Positions 1 through 8,140 of a stretch of 64,000 bases of DNA are shown here, in pieces. Source of the DNA: Streptomyces sp. TRM49041 (lineage in GTDB: Bacteria; Actinomycetota; Actinomycetes; Streptomycetales; Streptomycetaceae); the NCBI RefSeq assembly GCF_008271805.1, contig NZ_VSRY01000170.1, positions 1 to 64,000 of the forward strand, in the 5' to 3' direction. Numbering within the stretch: the first letter of the stretch is position 1; every line of letters begins with the position of its first letter. The notes beneath the pieces were generated by a model, which saw only the letters and a program-made list of their open reading frames with translations, was not told where the DNA came from and ran no database searches. Made by a program: the position numbers and the translations under genes.

Positions 1-2
1 CA

Positions 3-218
3 CCGAGCCTGAAGTGGGAGAGCACCGGCTCCTTCCGCTGGACCGCAAGCCAGTTCACCGCCGGCGACTACAACGGCGACCGCAAGGCCGACGTCGCGGT
101 GTACTACGACAAGGGCAACACGGCCGACGGCCGCAAGGTCGACGGTCTGTACTCGTGGCTCAGCACCGGGACCGGCTTCGGCGCCCCGGCGGACCGCTGG
201 AGCGGACCGATCAGCTGA
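3..218 (+). CDS. C-terminal end of an FG-GAP/VCBS-repeat protein (partial)
   Basis: Only the last 71 residues are in the window; the gene starts upstream. The fragment contains a calcium-loop-like GDYNGDRKADVAVYYD stretch, which is typical of one FG-GAP/VCBS blade of a beta-propeller, followed by WLSTGTGF and a stop. Such repeats are common in secreted Streptomyces hydrolases and adhesin-like proteins, so an extracellular location is likely but cannot be shown without the N terminus. A strong hairpin 31 bases after the stop ends the transcript. The repeat family is clear; the function of the whole protein is not. Confidence 0.75.
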   Translation, partial: PSLKWESTGSFRWTASQFTAGDYNGDRKADVAVYYDKGNTADGRKVDGLYSWLSTGTGFGAPADRWSGPIS

Positions 219-249
219 ACCGTCGCACCGTAGTTCCCCGCAGTACCTG

Positions 250-284
250 AAGTGCCCGCGTACCTCACCGGTACGCGGGCACTT
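250..284 (+). terminator. Rho-independent-type hairpin after the FG-GAP gene
   Basis: A perfect 15-bp stem (250-264 pairing with 270-284) closes a 5-base loop. It lies 31 bases after the stop of the upstream gene. There is no U tract, as is usual in Streptomyces. Confidence 0.85.
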
Positions 285-311
285 CGCGTGCGGGCCGAGA
301 CCCTGCCCTCG

Positions 312-380
312 CGACGGTGGCCGGGCCACCGTCGGAGCGCTCCCACCGATCCGCCGATGGTGGCCGGGCCACCATCGGCG
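312..380. repeat. Two adjacent near-identical palindromes
   Basis: Positions 312-334 form an 11-bp stem around a single G, and 352-380 form a 14-bp stem around a single G. Both share the centre GGTGGCCGGGCCACC and both are followed by GCTCCC, so they are direct repeats of one palindromic unit about 40 bp apart. They lie in the non-coding stretch 219-584 before the transposase-like gene. They could be a regulator-binding pair, a REP-like element or tandem hairpins. Apart from these and the preceding terminator I see nothing in 219-584 except the ribosome binding site of the next gene. Confidence 0.6.
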
Positions 381-584
381 CTCCCCCATCGCACCGACAC
401 TCGCGCCTCAGAACCGCGGCACATGTCCGTTCTATGGGCCTTCGCGGGGCGCCCGGGATGACTCGTGGCTGCCCGTGCGCAGCGGCGGGCGCAGGTGTGT
501 GCTCGGCGCACCTGGGCCGGCGGACCGTCCGGACAGCACGGTGGAGGCACTGGTTGTCGCTGTGTACCGGGAGGCGGGGGAACC

Positions 585-1829
585 ATGGGAGTCGAGCTCG
601 TACGGGAGAGAAGTCGTCGTACACACGGGGTGCCGGAGGTGATCGTGGGTGAGTTGTGCGCCGAACTCTTCGCCGGGCTGCCGCGCAAGGATCAGCGGCG
701 GAAAGGAGAGCAGTATCTCCGGGGCCTGCTCACGGCCCAGGGGCGCAAGTCGATCCGGAACATCGCCGCCTCCGTCGGGGACGGCGCGGCCGAGCAGAGT
801 CTGCACCACTTCATCTCGGCGTCCACCTGGGAGTGGGCACCGGTGCGCGCGGCGCTCGCCCGGTATGTGGAGCGGGCGTTGCGGCCGCGCTGCTGGGTGG
901 TGCAGAACGTGGTGATCCCCAAGGCGGGGCAGCACTCGGTGGGCGTGGCACGGCGGTTCGTACCGAGCCTGGGGCACATCGTCAACAGCCAGGAGGCGTA
1001 CGGCGTGTGGGCCGCCGGTGACGAACTGAGCACCCCGGTGAGCTGGCGGCTGAGGCTGTCCGGCGAGTGGCTCGAGGGACTCGGGCGGGGGGCGGACACC
1101 TCCCTGGAGTGTGTCATCGGGGCCGCACGTGAGGTGCGGGAGTGGACGGCGGCGGGGCACCGGCCAGTGGTCGTCGATCTGCCGGACACGGAACCGGCCT
1201 TCCTGGTGGGGAAGTTCCGGGCCGCCGCGCTGCCGTTCCTGGCGACGGTCCCGGGCGCGACGCGGGTCACCGCCACCGACCCCGCCCTCGACCGGCTCGG
1301 TGTCGGTGAGGTGTCCGTGCAGCAGCTGCTGCGCATGGCGGCCCCGCTGCGGCGGCCCGTCACCTGGACGGACCCGGTGAGCCGACGGCCGCGTACCAGC
1401 CTGGTGACCGCCGTACAGGTGGAACTGCCGAGGGCGGGGCAGGTGTTGCTGCTCGGTGAGTGGGACGGCCCGCACGGCTGGCCGCGGCGGTGCTGGATCA
1501 CCGACCTGCCCCGCGCGTCCTGGGGTGAGCTGCTGCGCCTGGCGCTGCTCTCGCACCGCGTCGCGGCTGATTTCGCGGAGACCTCGGTCAGCGTGGGCCT
1601 CGTGGACTTCGAGGGGCGGTCGTACGACGGCTGGCACCGGCACACCACCCTGGCGTCCGCCGCACAGGCCGTGCACACCGTGGCCACGGCGGAGTGCCGG
1701 GCACAGGGCCGGGCACGGCTCCACACCCACGCCCACACCCACGCCCAGGCCCACGCCCAGGCGCAGGCCCAGGCCCAGGCCCAGGCCCAGGCCCAGGATG
1801 AGGGTCAGCCGATGGCGCGGTCCGCCTGA
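585..1829 (+). CDS. IS701-like transposase-family protein, probably catalytically dead
   Basis: The 414-residue protein has the fold signature of IS701/DDE transposases: IPKAGQHSVGVARRF (about 111-125) and DFEGRSYDGWHRH (about 341-353) match the conserved blocks around the catalytic core. In active members the first block is preceded by an I-D-D-T-G motif; here it reads VVQNVV (105-110), so the first catalytic Asp is gone. The segment that normally carries the catalytic Glu reads HRVAADFAET and looks altered. The tail (380-404) is a His/Gln/Ala run encoded by hexanucleotide repeats at about 1725-1797. The ATG at 585 is chosen over upstream starts because GGAGGCGGGGG lies just before it. The gene overlaps the convergent PucR gene by 25 bases. 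I see no flanking inverted repeats or target duplication, so this is likely a domesticated, possibly DNA-binding protein rather than a mobile element. Confidence 0.7.
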   Translation: MGVELVRERSRRTHGVPEVIVGELCAELFAGLPRKDQRRKGEQYLRGLLTAQGRKSIRNIAASVGDGAAEQSLHHFISASTWEWAPVRAALARYVERALRPRCWVVQNVVIPKAGQHSVGVARRFVPSLGHIVNSQEAYGVWAAGDELSTPVSWRLRLSGEWLEGLGRGADTSLECVIGAAREVREWTAAGHRPVVVDLPDTEPAFLVGKFRAAALPFLATVPGATRVTATDPALDRLGVGEVSVQQLLRMAAPLRRPVTWTDPVSRRPRTSLVTAVQVELPRAGQVLLLGEWDGPHGWPRRCWITDLPRASWGELLRLALLSHRVAADFAETSVSVGLVDFEGRSYDGWHRHTTLASAAQAVHTVATAECRAQGRARLHTHAHTHAQAHAQAQAQAQAQAQAQDEGQPMARSA

Positions 1830-3754
1830 CCGCTGCGCCGCCGCACGAGCGCCCGCCGGGTGCGCTGCAGTTGCAGGGCCAGCTGCACCTCCAGCGCCCG
1901 GGCGGGCTCCTGCCAGCCCGCGCCCAGGAGTTCGGTGATCCGCTCCAGCCGCCGCGACACGGTGTTGGGGTGCACATGCAGGGTCTCGGCGGCGCGGGTG
2001 GGGCTGCTGGCGGAGGCGAAGTAGGCCTCCAGGGTGCGTGCCAGCTCGGTGCACTGCTGGGAGTCGTAGTCCAGGACCGGGCCGATGGTGGCGGTGATGA
2101 ACCCGACGGTGTTGGGGCTGTCGGAGAGCAGCAGGCCGAGGAAGCCCAGCTCGCGCGGTGACGCGGCGACGCCGGTCCCGCCGAGCGCGGTCACCGCCTC
2201 CAGACAGCGCCGCGCCTCCTGGTGGGCCGCGATGATCCCTGCCGGGTCGGTGGCCGGGCCGGCGGAGCCGACGGTCACCGGGCGGCCGAGCACCGAGGTC
2301 AGCTCCGCCGACAGGGCCTCGCCCGCCGCGCCCGGGTCGCTGCCGGGCAGCATCATGACGAGGCAGTCGCCGTCCACGGCCTTGAGCCCGGACAGCCGGT
2401 ACGCGTACGAGGACGCCCAGACGACGGCACGGCCGCGGATGCCGCCCTCGGGGCGGGCGACGACCAGGACGTGCGGCTGGTCCAGGTCGACGGCGAGCCG
2501 CCGGGCGCGCTCGGCGAGCTGGTCGGGCGGCATCTCGCAGCCGCTGAGCAGGTCGCTGAAGAGCAGATCGCGCACCTGCCCCTCGGCGACGGCCGCGCTG
2601 CGCCGCATCAGGAGTAACAGCGCGGTGATCCGGGCCACCGGCCGCAGCAGCTCGACCCGGTCCTCGTCGAGCGGCGCGGACGGGGTGGCGAAGAGCGTGC
2701 CGAGCATCTCGTCGCCCGCCGTGGCCGGGCACACCCAGACGCCGTCGCCGGACCGCATGGGCCGGCCCTCCGTGTGCGCGTCCAGGGCGAGTGTGAGCAG
2801 TGCGGAGTCGTCGAGCTCCGGCGGCTCCCCGACGGCGGCGAGGTCGCGTCCCGCCGGGTCGCGGACCAGCAGGGACGGTACGGCGAGCAGCGTGGCCGCC
2901 TCCGCGGCGAGGGCCTGCAGATCACGGCCCTCCAGCAGCAGGTCCAGCAGCCGGTTGTGGACGTCGCCGGACCGGCGGGCGGCGGCGAACGAGTCCTTGG
3001 CGCGGGAGGTGTCCTGGGCCAGCTCGGCGACCTCGTCGCGGGCGCGCTCCAGCAGCCGCGTCTTCTCGATCGCCACGGCGGCCAGGTCGCCGAGGGAACT
3101 CATCAGGGATATCTCGTCCGGGGCGAAGTGGCGTATGCGCCGGTCCGCCACGTACAGCACCCCGAAGGTCGACTCCTCCGACTGCAGCGGCACAGCCATG
3201 ATGGCGTGCAGTCCCTCCGCGCGCACCACGTCGTCGATCGCCGGGGAGTGCGTGAAGCTGTCGTCCCGCAGATAGTCGGCGGACCAGAACGGACCGGACC
3301 GCTGCGTCGCCTGCCTGCCCACGCCGCCCTCCATGGGTACCTCGAAGCCCACGGTGATGGCCGACGCGTGGCCGTCCGACGCCCGCACCCGGGAGCAGCG
3401 CCGCTCCACGTCGTGGAAGGTCACCCATGACATGTCGAGGCCCAGGAGGAGTCTCGACCGCCGGGTGATGACCTTCAGCAGGGCGTCCAGGTTGTACGGC
3501 AGCGTCAGGTCCCGGGCGGTGTCGACGAGCGCCGAGAGCCCGGCCTCGCGCTGCTGGCGGCGGGCGAAGAGCGCCCGGATGCCCAGCGACAGGTCTTTGG
3601 CCCGGACCAGCCGGTCGAGGGCCGCCGTGCGGGCCCCGGAGTCGCGGGCCCGCGCGACTACCTGCTCGAACTCACTCTCCGGCGCTTCCTGAGCGAGCAG
3701 TTCGAGCATGGTGAAAACGTCGGCTTCCGACGACGACCGGCCATCCGGCGTCAC
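1805..3754 (-). CDS. PucR-type regulator with N-terminal GAF domain
   Basis: A 649-residue regulator. A GAF sensor lies roughly at 85-250 (VPLQSEESTFGVLYVADRR). The C terminus has the PucR helix-turn-helix block with RAAETLHVHPNTVSRRLERI, the family DNA-binding motif. Such proteins sense small ligands and usually control neighbouring catabolic or biosynthetic genes. I chose the GTG at 3754 because a G6 ribosome binding site lies 7 bases upstream; the ATG at 3709 has none, and a longer frame reaching 3967 would run through the promoter region. It is divergent from the methyltransferase/PabAB operon and is the obvious candidate regulator for it. Its 3' end overlaps the transposase-like gene. 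Confidence 0.85.
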   Translation of the reverse strand: MTPDGRSSSEADVFTMLELLAQEAPESEFEQVVARARDSGARTAALDRLVRAKDLSLGIRALFARRQQREAGLSALVDTARDLTLPYNLDALLKVITRRSRLLLGLDMSWVTFHDVERRCSRVRASDGHASAITVGFEVPMEGGVGRQATQRSGPFWSADYLRDDSFTHSPAIDDVVRAEGLHAIMAVPLQSEESTFGVLYVADRRIRHFAPDEISLMSSLGDLAAVAIEKTRLLERARDEVAELAQDTSRAKDSFAAARRSGDVHNRLLDLLLEGRDLQALAAEAATLLAVPSLLVRDPAGRDLAAVGEPPELDDSALLTLALDAHTEGRPMRSGDGVWVCPATAGDEMLGTLFATPSAPLDEDRVELLRPVARITALLLLMRRSAAVAEGQVRDLLFSDLLSGCEMPPDQLAERARRLAVDLDQPHVLVVARPEGGIRGRAVVWASSYAYRLSGLKAVDGDCLVMMLPGSDPGAAGEALSAELTSVLGRPVTVGSAGPATDPAGIIAAHQEARRCLEAVTALGGTGVAASPRELGFLGLLLSDSPNTVGFITATIGPVLDYDSQQCTELARTLEAYFASASSPTRAAETLHVHPNTVSRRLERITELLGAGWQEPARALEVQLALQLQRTRRALVRRRSGQADRAIG

Positions 3755-3996
3755 GCTCGCCCCCCGAGTACTCAAGCCGCCTCTGACTGGCTGAAAGTAA
3801 TGCGGATCGTAAGGGTTGGTCAACAATCCGTGGGTGCGGGGCCGCTGGTCAGGGACGCGTACGGTGACCGGGCCACCACTCTCCATGATCAAGGGTGTCG
3901 TCGGACCACCTTCTGGACGGTGTCCCTCCGCCTGAATGCTGGGCGGCAGGTGCCAGGGGGGCGCCACTCAGGACAACCCGAGTGCGAGGAGACACC
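3755..3996. promoter_or_regulatory. Divergent promoter region with a small palindrome
   Basis: This 242-bp gap separates the divergent PucR-type regulator and methyltransferase. GTTGGTCAAC at 3815-3824 is a short perfect inverted repeat and a candidate regulator site. GCGAGGAGACACC just before 3997 is the methyltransferase ribosome binding site. No clear -10/-35 pair can be assigned. Confidence 0.4.
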
Positions 3997-4719
3997 ATGA
4001 CCGAGATCCAGAGTTTCGAGCGTTCGCTGCGGCGCAGCCGTGAGTCACTGACCCGGGAGGACCGGCCGAGCACCTTCACCCTGTGCGGCCGGGAGTGGGA
4101 CCTGCTGAACGAGGTGTTCGCGCCGGTCTACTCGCCGTCGACGGAGATCGCGCTGCGGTTCCTCGGCCTCGACGACACCGTGCCGGCGCCGGGCGCCGGC
4201 TCCTTCCTGGAGGTCGGCTGCGGTACGGGCGTCATCGCCGTGATGGCCGCGCTGGCCGGGCACGAGCGGGTCGTCGCGTCCGACATCAGCCCGCGGGCGG
4301 TGGAGAACGCGGCCGTCAACGCCGAACGGCACGGCGTGACCGACCGGTTGCGTCCGCTGCACAGCGACCTGTTCTCCGGTCTCGACGAGGGTGACCGATT
4401 CCACACGGTCTTCTGGAGCTCCAACTATGTGATGGGCCCGGCGGAGTACATGTACGAGTCGGTGCACGAGCGGGCCTACGTCGACGTCGGCTATCGGGCG
4501 CACCGCGGCTATCTGGACCAGGCGCCGAGATGGATCGCCCCGGGCGGGTCGGCGCTGCTGCACTTCAGTGACCGCGGTGACCTGGCCGCGCTGCACCGGA
4601 TGGCCGAGGAGTGCGGGCGGGAGCTGCGCACCCTGCGCACCGCGCGGGTCCACGAGGGTGTGTACGGCGACGACATCGTCACGCACATGCTCCTCGAGAT
4701 CGTCCCGGCCGCCGTCTGA
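3997..4719 (+). CDS. Class I SAM-dependent methyltransferase
   Basis: A 240-residue protein with the SAM-binding glycine loop LEVGCGTGVI at 71-80 and an acidic strand end VVASDIS about 20 residues later, so a Rossmann-like class I methyltransferase is secure. SSNYVMGP sits where N6/N5-methyltransferases carry NPPY, so the acceptor may be an amine or amide nitrogen, but that is inference. The start has a good GCGAGGAG site. It is followed after 20 bases by the PabAB gene, so both are probably cotranscribed and act in the same aromatic pathway. The substrate cannot be read from sequence. Confidence 0.8.
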   Translation: MTEIQSFERSLRRSRESLTREDRPSTFTLCGREWDLLNEVFAPVYSPSTEIALRFLGLDDTVPAPGAGSFLEVGCGTGVIAVMAALAGHERVVASDISPRAVENAAVNAERHGVTDRLRPLHSDLFSGLDEGDRFHTVFWSSNYVMGPAEYMYESVHERAYVDVGYRAHRGYLDQAPRWIAPGGSALLHFSDRGDLAALHRMAEECGRELRTLRTARVHEGVYGDDIVTHMLLEIVPAAV

Positions 4720-4739
4720 CCTCCGAGGAGACGTTTCCG

Positions 4740-6872
4740 TTGCGTACGCTGCTCGTCGACAACCACGACTCGTTCACATACAACCTGTTCCACCAGATCG
4801 CCGAGGTGAACGGCCAGGAGCCGGAGGTCGTCCGCAACGACGACCCGCACTGGCGGCCCGGGCTGCTGGCGGCCTTCGACAATGTCGTCATATCCCCGGG
4901 GCCCGGAACACCGGAGCGCGCGGCGGACTTCGGGATCTGCCGGGAGATCATCGAGGAGACCCGGCTGCCGCTGCTCGGCATCTGTCTGGGGCACCAGGGC
5001 GTCGGGCTGCTGCACGGCGCCGCCGTGGGCCGTGCGCCGGAGCCCTGCCACGGCCGTGTATCGCCCGTACTGCACGACGGCGACGGGCTGTTCGCCGGGC
5101 TGCCGTCGCCGCTGGAGGTGGTGCGGTACCACTCGCTGGCGGTGACCGCGCTGCCGTCCCGCCTGGAGGCGACAGCGTGGACGCCCGACGGGTTGATCAT
5201 GGGGCTGCGGCACCGTGAACGGCCTCAGTGGGGGGTGCAGTTCCATCCGGAGTCGGTCTGCTCGCAGCACGGCGTCCGGCTGCTCCGTAACTTCGCGGAG
5301 TTGAGCAGGGCGCCACGCGGCCACCGACGGCCGCAGCCGCCCCGGCCCGCGGGCGCCGAGCGGCCGACGGCCGCGCGGCCTGCCGCCGTGGCGCCCGCCG
5401 CCGTGGGTCCCGGGCCGGCCCGGCGGCTGCGGGTGCTCGTCGAGACGCTGCCCACCCGCTGGGACGCCGAGGCCGCGTACGACCGGCTGTTCCGTGGCAA
5501 CGACCACGCGTTCTGGCTGGACAGCAGCCGCCCCGACCACGGCCGCGGCCGGTTCTCGGTGATGGGCGACGCCTCCGGGCCGCTGGCCCGGATCGCAAGG
5601 GCCGATGTGTGGAGCGGCACGGTCACTCTGGAGTCCCGGGCCGGCACCGAGATCGTCGCGGGCCCCTTCCTCGACTGGATCGACCGCGACCTGCGGACCA
5701 CCACCACCCGCGTTCCCGATCTGCCCTTCGACTTCGCGCTGGGCTGGGTGGGATACCTCGGCTACGAGCTGAAGGCCGAGTGCGGCGGCGAAGCGGTGCA
5801 CCGCTCCGAGGACCCCGACGCGACGATGGTCTTCGCGGACCGCGCCCTGGTCCTCGACCACGCCACGGACACCACCTATCTGCTGGCGCTCACCGAGGAC
5901 GGTACGGACGACGGCGAGGTCGCCGCGCGTGGCTGGTTCGCCGCGACGGCGGAGCGCCTCGCCCGGTGCGCCGGGGTGCCCGCGGCCGCGCCGGACTCGC
6001 CCGCCCAGGGCGACGGTGAGGTCCTGCTGCGGCACGGCCGTGAGGCGTATCTGCGGCTGATCGACGCCTGCCGGAGCGAGCTCGCGGCGGGCGAGACCTA
6101 TGAGGTGTGCCTCACCAATCTGGCCGAGGTGAAGGGGAGTTACGACCCGTGGGAGGCGTACCGGACGCTGCGGCGCACCAGTCCCGTGCCGTTCGGCGCG
6201 CTCCTGCAGTTCGGCGGCCTGTCGGTGCTCAGCACGTCGCCCGAGCGGTTTCTGAGCGTCTCGCGGGACGGCGTGGCCGTGTCCGAGCCGATCAAGGGCA
6301 CCCGGCCGCGCGGCCGTACCCCGGAGGAGGACGCGGCGCTGGTCGCCGATCTGCGGGACTCCGAGAAGGACCGCTGCGAGAACCTCATGATCGTCGACCT
6401 GGTCCGCAACGACCTCGGCCGGTGCGCCGTGCCGGGCTCGGTCGAGGCCGACGACATCTTCCGCGTCGAGAGCTACGCGACCGTGCACCAGCTGGTGAGC
6501 ACCGTGCGGGCCCGGCTGCGGGACGGGCGCAGCGCCGTGGAGTGCGTACGCGCGGCGTTCCCCGCCGGGTCCATGACCGGCGCGCCGAAGATCCGTACGA
6601 TGCGGATCATCGACCGGCTCGAAGGCGGGCCGCGCGGGGTGTACTCCGGGGCCGTCGGGTACTTCTCGCTCAACGGGGCGGCGGATCTGAGCGTGGTCAT
6701 CCGCACCGCCCTGATCACCGAGGACCGGGTCCGCTACGGGGTGGGGGGTGCGGTGATCGCCCTGTCCGACCCTGAGGGCGAGTTCGAGGAGACGGCGGTC
6801 AAGTCGGCCCCGCTGCTGGCGCTGACAGGTGCCGTGTTCCCGCGAGGGGAGCGGGAGCGGGTCCGGCTCTGA
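4740..6872 (+). CDS. pabAB: Fused 4-amino-4-deoxychorismate synthase (PabA-PabB)
   Basis: A 710-residue fusion. The first 190 residues are a class I glutamine amidotransferase with catalytic Cys82 (GICLGHQG), His169 and Glu171 (FHPES). A Pro/Ala-rich linker leads to a chorismate-binding domain. That domain carries PIKGT at 517-521; the Lys is the PabB hallmark, whereas anthranilate synthases have PIAGT. The predicted reaction is chorismate plus glutamine to 4-amino-4-deoxychorismate. The start is TTG at 4740, with GAGGAG at good spacing and an N terminus (RTLLVDNHDSFTYN) that matches the family. There is no PabC lyase gene in the window, so the product may feed a dedicated step or rely on a housekeeping lyase. 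The gene ends 12 bases from the convergent transaldolase-like gene. Confidence 0.9.
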   Translation: MRTLLVDNHDSFTYNLFHQIAEVNGQEPEVVRNDDPHWRPGLLAAFDNVVISPGPGTPERAADFGICREIIEETRLPLLGICLGHQGVGLLHGAAVGRAPEPCHGRVSPVLHDGDGLFAGLPSPLEVVRYHSLAVTALPSRLEATAWTPDGLIMGLRHRERPQWGVQFHPESVCSQHGVRLLRNFAELSRAPRGHRRPQPPRPAGAERPTAARPAAVAPAAVGPGPARRLRVLVETLPTRWDAEAAYDRLFRGNDHAFWLDSSRPDHGRGRFSVMGDASGPLARIARADVWSGTVTLESRAGTEIVAGPFLDWIDRDLRTTTTRVPDLPFDFALGWVGYLGYELKAECGGEAVHRSEDPDATMVFADRALVLDHATDTTYLLALTEDGTDDGEVAARGWFAATAERLARCAGVPAAAPDSPAQGDGEVLLRHGREAYLRLIDACRSELAAGETYEVCLTNLAEVKGSYDPWEAYRTLRRTSPVPFGALLQFGGLSVLSTSPERFLSVSRDGVAVSEPIKGTRPRGRTPEEDAALVADLRDSEKDRCENLMIVDLVRNDLGRCAVPGSVEADDIFRVESYATVHQLVSTVRARLRDGRSAVECVRAAFPAGSMTGAPKIRTMRIIDRLEGGPRGVYSGAVGYFSLNGAADLSVVIRTALITEDRVRYGVGGAVIALSDPEGEFEETAVKSAPLLALTGAVFPRGERERVRL

Positions 6873-6884
6873 GCCGGGTGCGGG

Positions 6885-7928
6885 TCAGGCTTTCCAGGCG
6901 TGCTGGAGTCGGGCGAGTTCCCTCGACTCCAGCACGTCGGCCAGCTCGGCCATGCGGACCCCGTGCCGCTCCAGGGCGGCCAGGGTGCGCAGGCCCTCGC
7001 GGTGCGAGTTGAGGAGGGTGTCCCCGCACAGTTCGAGGTCGTCGGGCGCACTCTCGAGTACGTCCGGGGGCAGGGCGATCGCCGTGTTCCAGCCGATGAG
7101 GGCGCCGATGTGCCGGTGCTCGGGCTCGGTCCACAGCAACCGCGGCGGCGCGGCCCCACCGGCCCGCAGCACCCGCCACCACTGCCCCGCGAGCCGCTCC
7201 TCCCGCACCCGGAACACCTGCCGGGCAACGGCCAGAGCGACGGGGTAGTCCGCTCCCACCCCCTCGACCGGCCCTGCGGGCCCGCCGGGAGGGCCGTCGC
7301 CCTCGCCTCGCACACACGCCCGGGCAGCGGCACCGCACTCGGACGGAGCCGCTCGCGGGCGGGTGAGTCTCGCGTTGGCTTCCGTGTCCAGGGGCCCCAC
7401 CGGGAAGGACGTCACGCAGGTGAGGGGCTGGAGGGGGAGGCCGGCGGTCAGGGCGCGTTCCATCCCGGTGAAGTAGGCGTCCAGGACCTGGGCGTAGCGC
7501 TCGGCGCAGAAGACCAGGGTGCTGTCCACGCCGATGCCCTCGGCGAGGCAGTCGGCGAGGGCGACGAGGCCCGCCGGGGTCGCCGGGATGCGGACCAGCA
7601 GGTTGGGGCGCTCCACCGCCCGGTGGAGCGTCCCGGCCGCCGCTGTCAGGGCGTCCGCGTCGTGGGCGGCTCGTGGGTCCACCGGCGCGGAGACATGGCC
7701 GTCACGGCCGCCGCTCGCCTCGTGGACGGGCAGCAGCGCGTCGCAGGCGTGCCGGGCCGCTGCCGGGCAGGACGGGGGGATCACCGCGCCGCGGAAGGGC
7801 GGCGGCGACCCGGAGAGCCGGTCCGGGACTCCCCCGGCCGGCCGGCGGCGGCCACCGTCGTCCATCCACGGCGTGACACCCTCGGCGGCCAGCCGCTGGA
7901 GTAGCACCAGGGCTGATTCCCTCTTCAT
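6885..7928 (-). CDS. Transaldolase-family protein lacking the Schiff-base lysine
   Basis: A 347-residue relative of actinobacterial transaldolases: ERPNLLVRIPATPAGL, then a LAEGI...TLVF block and SFPVGPLDTEANARL follow the family order. In active enzymes the segment reads IKIPAT or IKLAST, with Lys forming the Schiff base; here it is Arg113. The N-terminal TSNPT substrate loop is also missing and the middle has a Gly/Pro-rich insertion at about 195-215. It is probably not a working transaldolase, and a regulatory or scaffolding role or decay are both possible. It is divergent from the DAHP synthase operon, across the tandem operator at 8022-8054. Its presence fits a pathway that draws on erythrose 4-phosphate. 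Confidence 0.7.
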   Translation of the reverse strand: MKRESALVLLQRLAAEGVTPWMDDGGRRRPAGGVPDRLSGSPPPFRGAVIPPSCPAAARHACDALLPVHEASGGRDGHVSAPVDPRAAHDADALTAAAGTLHRAVERPNLLVRIPATPAGLVALADCLAEGIGVDSTLVFCAERYAQVLDAYFTGMERALTAGLPLQPLTCVTSFPVGPLDTEANARLTRPRAAPSECGAAARACVRGEGDGPPGGPAGPVEGVGADYPVALAVARQVFRVREERLAGQWWRVLRAGGAAPPRLLWTEPEHRHIGALIGWNTAIALPPDVLESAPDDLELCGDTLLNSHREGLRTLAALERHGVRMAELADVLESRELARLQHAWKA

Positions 7929-8021
7929 GGTCCGACCCTAGGACGGCCGCGGGCCCGTGTGACGGACGCGTCCTCGTCTATGTCAGGTCGCCGCCTCCCG
8001 GCAACGGTTGACATCTGTCCG

Positions 8022-8054
8022 GACTTGACCAAGTGCGCGTCACTTGACGAAGTG
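8022..8054. promoter_or_regulatory. Tandem palindromic operator upstream of the DAHP synthase operon
   Basis: Two boxes of the form ACTT-N4-AAGT lie at 8023-8034 and 8042-8053, starts 19 bp apart. The second sits in the perfect palindrome CACTTGACGAAGTG (8041-8054). A TTGACA hexamer (8008-8013) is just upstream. The same arrangement recurs at 42949-42981 before the amidotransferase gene, including an identical 17-base run. The inverted-repeat geometry suits a dimeric winged-helix repressor of MarR or HxlR type, but no candidate gene for it is adjacent. The intergenic region 7929-8140 holds nothing else that I can identify. Confidence 0.75.
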
Positions 8055-8140
8055 GCACCGGGCCGGTGGTTCCCGGCCTTCCGCCCTTCCCAGACTCCTG
8101 CTGCATCCGTTGGCGGCAGTTGAGCACCGGGAGGTAACAC

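Noticed and set aside
585..1829. Active insertion sequence
   Set aside because: Missing catalytic Asp, no terminal inverted repeats or target duplication seen, and the gene has a normal ribosome site and regulatory neighbour.
432..2732. Long minus-strand frame opposite the transposase-like and PucR genes
   Set aside because: Arg/Ala/Pro-rich shadow produced by high GC; no domain, and it runs antisense to recognisable genes on one side and out of frame on the other.
4740..6872. Anthranilate synthase (TrpE-TrpG fusion)
   Set aside because: The PIKGT signature and the amidotransferase-first order indicate PabAB.
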